Assembly (NCBI GenBank): GCA_002428935.1
Contig: DIYG01000109.1
Coordinates: 1-64,000 of the forward strand
Origin: Halieaceae bacterium UBA6060
GTDB taxonomy: Bacteria; Pseudomonadota; Gammaproteobacteria; Pseudomonadales; Halieaceae
Reading direction: 5' to 3'
DNA: 64,000 bases
Made by a program: the position numbers and the translations under genes. How positions within the stretch are numbered: the first letter of the stretch is position 1; each line of letters begins with the position of its first letter. A model generated the notes under the pieces. That model did not search any database. It was given only the letters and a program-made list of their open reading frames with translations, and was not told the origin of the DNA. Of this stretch, positions 60,398-64,000 are shown in pieces.

Positions 60398-61845
60398 TCG
60401 CAAGACTCTTCTGTATCCTGATTGGCTTCTCTGGCCTTTGGTTTGCGGCACAGACCTCCGCCACCAATGTAATTCTGATTCTGACCGATGATCAGGGCTG
60501 GACTGGATCGTCGGTGACAATGGACAGTCGCGTTCGCGGTTCCGTGAGCGATTTCTACGAGACACCCAGCCTGGAGCGTTTGGCCGCCGAAGGAGTTCGT
60601 TTCTCAAATGGCTACGCCCCGGCCCCCAATTGCTCTCCAACGCGTATGAGTATCCAAACCGGGAAGACACCCGTCAGGATTCGTGCGACCGACATTATCG
60701 ATGCGGTTCCCGGTCCGAAGGGAGACGTGTACGGATTCTATGAGCGTTTCTATCTAAACAAGCCGCTGATATTGCCTCACCCGATCACAGAGCTAGCCCT
60801 TGAAGAAGTCACTATTGCCGAATATTTGAAAGCCGAGAACCCGGATTACGTAACTGCACACATCGGCAAGTGGCATATGGGGGGAAAGTCACCGGAGCTC
60901 CATGGCTATGATGTTCACGATGGCGCGACTAGCAATGCACCAGGAAATCAAGGTGCGCCTGATCCGAAACGATCATCGGAGGTGGCTGATCGTGCGATAG
61001 GTTTTCTTGAAGCCGTAGCTGAAAACGATAAACCGTTTTTTCTTCAAGTTTCTTACTATGCGGTACACACGCCGGTTATCGCTCTTGACGAAACCGTTGC
61101 AAAGTACAGCGCAAAGTCACCAAGCCTTCACCAGAACGACGTCTACGCTGCGATGACCGAGGAAATGGACCATAGCGTGGGGCGAATCCTCGATACGGTC
61201 GATGAGTTAGGGTTCAGTGACAACACTTACATTATTTACACCTCAGACAATGGCGCAGAGGTGACTTCCATGACGACCAGTAACGCACCCCTTGCGAAAG
61301 GGAAGACCCATGTTTGGGAGGGCGGGATACGTGTACCGTTTGTGGTTCGAGGGCCAGGAATACCGGCAGGAAAGCAGATCAATACACCGGTGATCGGCTA
61401 CGACATTCTGCCGACAATCGCCGATTGGATTGGGGCGAAAACCAAACTGCCTGAAGCGATAGATGGAGGTAGCTTCGCGGCACTTGCCGCCCAAGGAGAT
61501 GGCGCGGAGATAAATCGTGCTACGGAGCCGATGGTTTGGTATTACAGTGCCTACCGAAACATCAAGCATGTGGCTCCTCAGGCGGCAATCCGGATAGGCC
61601 AACATAAACTCATTCGAGACTTTTCCTCGGGCGAAGACCAGCTGTTTGATCTCGATCTCGATGTAGCTGAAACCACGGATCTGAGTCGCTTCAGACCGGA
61701 CGCAAAGGCGCAGCTAGCCAATGCCCTCGATCAGTATTTCGAGGACGTCAATGCGGAGTTACCGCGATCCAATCCAGATTACGATCCCAGCAATGATAAG
61801 GGCTTAGTTGGGATTACCAAGGGCGCTGGTCCTACGCCGCGTTAA
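60394..61845 (+). CDS. Exported type I sulfatase (arylsulfatase-like)
   Basis: A 483-residue enzyme that removes sulfate esters, with a signal peptide (LFCILIGFSGLWFAAQTSAT). The motif CSPTR at 80-84 carries the Cys that is converted to formylglycine; calcium ligands Asp32-Asp33 (LTDDQGW) and YTSDNGAE are present, as is HIGKWHMGGK. The substrate is not deducible; carbohydrate, aryl or steroid sulfates are all possible. A maturase gene is not in the window. The start overlaps the EF-hand gene. Confidence 0.93.
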   Translation: MIARLFCILIGFSGLWFAAQTSATNVILILTDDQGWTGSSVTMDSRVRGSVSDFYETPSLERLAAEGVRFSNGYAPAPNCSPTRMSIQTGKTPVRIRATDIIDAVPGPKGDVYGFYERFYLNKPLILPHPITELALEEVTIAEYLKAENPDYVTAHIGKWHMGGKSPELHGYDVHDGATSNAPGNQGAPDPKRSSEVADRAIGFLEAVAENDKPFFLQVSYYAVHTPVIALDETVAKYSAKSPSLHQNDVYAAMTEEMDHSVGRILDTVDELGFSDNTYIIYTSDNGAEVTSMTTSNAPLAKGKTHVWEGGIRVPFVVRGPGIPAGKQINTPVIGYDILPTIADWIGAKTKLPEAIDGGSFAALAAQGDGAEINRATEPMVWYYSAYRNIKHVAPQAAIRIGQHKLIRDFSSGEDQLFDLDLDVAETTDLSRFRPDAKAQLANALDQYFEDVNAELPRSNPDYDPSNDKGLVGITKGAGPTPR

Positions 61846-61901
61846 CGGATGAGCAGCGCGCCAAGTCGTCGGCGCCTTGTTGTATTCCTTTGATTGCAGG
61901 C

Positions 61902-61979
61902 GTCCTGGCGCTGCGGCTCGTAAAGCACGATATGAAGTCGAAGGTGTAACCCTCCGACTCTAATCCGAAGCGCCAGGAC
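61902..61979. repeat. Three-way-junction-like inverted repeat after the sulfatase
   Basis: A perfect 11-bp stem, GTCCTGGCGCT (61902-61912) with AGCGCCAGGAC (61969-61979), encloses two further hairpins: TCGT-AAAGC-ACGA and AGTCGAAGG-TGTAAC-CCTCCGACT-like (8 of 9 pairs). No T run follows, so it is a poor terminator. It may be a structured RNA, a protein-binding site or a recombination target. The remaining 61846-62339 stretch contains no gene. Confidence 0.5.
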
Positions 61980-62030
61980 TTCAACACCCCAAGATCCAAG
62001 CTTGAATGCTCGGTTTCTAGAGCGTACTTC

Positions 62031-62062
62031 CCATTGAGTCAAGAATCCATTGAGTCAAGAAT
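62031..62062. repeat. Tandem duplication of a 16-bp unit
   Basis: CCATTGAGTCAAGAAT occurs twice head to tail without a gap. It lies in the noncoding stretch after the sulfatase and 19 bp before the shared module copy B. Confidence 0.8.
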
Positions 62063-62080
62063 TTACGGCTGACGAATTGT

Positions 62081-62217
62081 TTCCCAATCGAGAATGGCAT
62101 GATCGATTAATGCCTAATTAAATTCAAAATCGAGAACAACTATAGTTCTTTCAGTCTGAGCGAACCGCAGCTTTCGCTGCGAGGTTTCGTGGTACAGGCT
62201 AGTCAGTGATGAGTAAC
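62081..62217 (+). promoter_or_regulatory. Shared upstream module, copy B (TonB receptor gene)
   Basis: TTCCCAATCGAGAATGGCATG (62081-62101), CAACTATAGTTC (62137-62148) and ATGAGTAAC (62209-62217) repeat the elements of copy A at the same spacing. It ends 122 bp before the receptor start. Confidence 0.6.
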
Positions 62218-62339
62218 GATAACTATAACCGCAGCGACAATTCTCAGGCAGTTGGCCGCACAAAAATTAATAAGGCATCGATCAAGGCTGTCCTCTCTTC
62301 CGAGATGCATAGCCTAGAACACTAAAACCCGGAGGATCT

Positions 62340-64000
62340 ATGGGCTCACCTCGTGCATCATGCTTCAGCACATCCACGCAGACTGGACCTCACACACCTG
62401 TTCCTTTGAATAGCAAGAGACTGCGGTTGGCCAACGCTATTTTGGTGGCATCGCTGGGAGGATTGGCTCCTTCAGCACTGGGCCAAAACAGCCAGACCTT
62501 AGAAGAGAGTGCGGGTCCTCTGGAAGAAATCATTGTATCTGCGCAACGGCAAGATCAAAGCCTGCAGGATGTGCCAATCTCGGTACAGGTGGTCAGTGGT
62601 GAGTTCATTGAGAATGTGAATATCGTTGACTTGCAGGAGCTCAGCAACGATCTACCCGGGGTAACCATAACTCAGACAACGGCGGGTACCTCTGTGAATA
62701 TTCGCGGAATCGGCTCTGGCAACAGCCCCGGGTTCCAGCAATCCGTAGGTACCTTTCTCGACGGGGTCTATCTGGGTCGAGCGGCTCAGACACGGGATGC
62801 CTTTCTCGACGTTCAGCGAGTTGAGGTACTGCGCGGACCCCAGTCGACCTACTTCGGAAACAACACCATCGGTGGCGCCCTGAGTGTGACTTCTCGTTCT
62901 CCCGGTTCAGAGTTTTCGGGCAATGTGACCACCACTTATGAACCCAATGATGAGGAGCTGACGGTTGACGTTGCAGCTGGTGGGCCCGTGACCGACACCT
63001 TCGGGGCGCGACTGGCACTGCGTTACTACGATCTGGGTGGCTGGATGAGTAATTCGGTGCAGGACTGGACGACAGGAACTTCGACTACCATCGATGTCCC
63101 GCAGGTCGAGAACGTCTCGGGCCGGCTGACCTTGACCTATGATCCACAAGAGAATCTGTCGATAGTTTTCAAGGCTGCGCTCAGCGATCAAGAGCAGGAC
63201 TTCAACACTATGGAGCTGTTCGGTTGCACAGAAGAGTTGGCAGAACTCATTGGCCCTCGTAGACCAGGTGTAGGCCCCAATGGAGGGCGAGCGAACTGCA
63301 ATACCGACACTTGGGAGATCCAAGGCTATGAAGGTGATTTCAATCTAAATGGTGTGCAGGGCGGTACGGGTACCGGCTTTGATTCTGTTATCACTAATCT
63401 GGAATCGGCCAATCACTCTTTGAAAATTGCGTACGACGTCGGTGAGTACGAGCTAATTTCCCTCACTGGATTCAGCGCCTACGAGAACCTGCGTGACATC
63501 GATACCGATGGCAGTCCTTGGGACACGGCGCATGTGGTGCGCAACGAGGAATTTGATCAGATTAGCCAGGAGTTCCGCATCATCTCCCCGAAGATTGGAA
63601 AGCTTAGCTACCTGGCGGGTTTGTACTTTGATGCCACGGACTTGAGTACTTACCAGAACAATCGAACGCCCAACATTATTGCCCGTGGAGAGGATGCAGG
63701 CCAAACCGACTACGACTCGGGTACAGGATTTCAGAGTTTCTTCGATGAGGACACCCAGTCCTATGCGGCCTTTGCGGCGGCTACCTGGGAATTTAGCGAC
63801 CGCTTTTCAGCTACCCTGGGATTGCGCTATACCTCTGTTGACAAAGAGGGCGCCCTAACCGTCAGCAATCACTTGCTTGAGGATGGTGAGCTAGGGCCAA
63901 TACTCGACTGCAATGTTGTTATGGGCCCTCCCTGTGTGGGCAGAGTAGGGAGACGCGATAACTACAGCATTAATGGTGATGAGACCTTTAGCGACTTCAA
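62340..64000 (+). CDS. TonB-dependent outer-membrane receptor (5' part)
   Basis: The frame is open from ATG (GGAGG upstream) to the window end, 553 codons so far. A signal-like stretch (LANAILVASLGGLAPSALGQ) is followed by a TonB-box region EEIIVSAQR, then the plug domain: SLQDVPISVQVVSG, IRGIGSGNSPG, VEVLRGPQSTYFGNNTIGG. Beta-barrel strands follow (ARLALRYYDLGGW, GRLTLTYDPQENLSIVFKAA). It takes up a large substrate across the outer membrane. Adjacent to a sulfatase with the same upstream module, it may import a sulfated compound. The 3' end lies beyond the window. Confidence 0.95.
   Translation, partial: MGSPRASCFSTSTQTGPHTPVPLNSKRLRLANAILVASLGGLAPSALGQNSQTLEESAGPLEEIIVSAQRQDQSLQDVPISVQVVSGEFIENVNIVDLQELSNDLPGVTITQTTAGTSVNIRGIGSGNSPGFQQSVGTFLDGVYLGRAAQTRDAFLDVQRVEVLRGPQSTYFGNNTIGGALSVTSRSPGSEFSGNVTTTYEPNDEELTVDVAAGGPVTDTFGARLALRYYDLGGWMSNSVQDWTTGTSTTIDVPQVENVSGRLTLTYDPQENLSIVFKAALSDQEQDFNTMELFGCTEELAELIGPRRPGVGPNGGRANCNTDTWEIQGYEGDFNLNGVQGGTGTGFDSVITNLESANHSLKIAYDVGEYELISLTGFSAYENLRDIDTDGSPWDTAHVVRNEEFDQISQEFRIISPKIGKLSYLAGLYFDATDLSTYQNNRTPNIIARGEDAGQTDYDSGTGFQSFFDEDTQSYAAFAAATWEFSDRFSATLGLRYTSVDKEGALTVSNHLLEDGELGPILDCNVVMGPPCVGRVGRRDNYSINGDETFSDF

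Noticed and set aside
61902..61979. tRNA-like gene
   Set aside because: The stem is too long and no T-loop or anticodon arrangement fits a tRNA.
61842..62042. 66-residue minus-strand frame over the hairpin region
   Set aside because: It overlaps the sulfatase stop and has no start signal; the inverted repeat explains the open frame.
1..64000. CRISPR array, prophage or insertion sequence
   Set aside because: No regularly spaced repeats, transposase, integrase or phage structural gene was seen.

Overview
The window reads as one continuous stretch of a gammaproteobacterial chromosome. The left edge carries the conserved gammaproteobacterial order pheT (3' end), ihfA, MerR-type regulator gene and tRNA-Pro. 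The mix of a VPS10/sortilin-like exported protein, a membrane LytTR regulator, a TonB-dependent receptor next to a sulfatase, a pqi lipid-transport operon and several acyl-CoA/aromatic catabolic genes suggests a marine oligotrophic gammaproteobacterium, perhaps the OM60/NOR5 (Halieaceae) group. That lineage call is inference from gene content; no similarity search was run.

Layout. 0-1.1 kb: translation and nucleoid genes and tRNA-Pro(GGG). 1.2-8.8 kb: LytTR membrane regulator, di-haem peroxidase lipoprotein, large exported beta-propeller protein, arsC-acr3 arsenic pair and an NTF2-like protein. 8.9-16.2 kb: exported amidohydrolase and aminotransferase (overlapping), PepSY-type proteins, a glycine-zipper protein and an OmpR/PhoQ-type two-component system. 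16.2-23.5 kb: EamA transporter, AraC-alkyltransferase fusion, thioesterase, fadH, a CbiM-like membrane protein and a frameshifted TauE/SafE gene. 23.5-25.6 kb: tRNA-Arg(ACG) followed by a hipBA toxin-antitoxin pair with four evenly arranged operator repeats. 25.6-31.6 kb: GST, thioesterase, small exported proteins and the pqiA-pqiA-pqiB-pqiC operon.

31.6-46.8 kb is an accessory catabolic block bounded by two 46-bp direct repeats (44 of 46 identical, same orientation). It holds an acyl-CoA-dehydrogenase-like flavoprotein, nitronate-monooxygenase-like protein, two closely related enoyl-CoA hydratases, amidase, SDR, GST, two alpha/beta hydrolases, an OYE-family reductase, MAPEG protein, an AraC and an HxlR regulator, and a VOC gene that ends at the right-hand repeat. 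Three copies of an AGGTT-N8-AAACT-like dyad lie in front of the units around hxlR. The substrate is not evident.

47.2-58.4 kb encodes what looks like a complete protocatechuate 4,5-cleavage pathway. LigAB opens the ring, LigC makes 2-pyrone-4,6-dicarboxylate, LigI hydrolyses it, GalD/LigU tautomerises, GalB (PIG-L-type) hydrates, and LigK/GalC gives pyruvate plus oxaloacetate. Embedded in it are a gamma-resorcylate-decarboxylase-like amidohydrolase, a DUF1932 dehydrogenase, an aldo/keto reductase, an Fe-ADH and a LysR regulator with two helix-turn-helix domains.

58.5-64 kb holds a TrkA-N ion-channel-like protein, a sulfatase preceded by a tiny EF-hand-like protein, and the 5' part of a TonB-dependent receptor that runs off the window. 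The sulfatase unit and the receptor gene share an upstream module whose three elements keep exactly the same spacing, suggesting co-regulated uptake and desulfation of a sulfated substrate.
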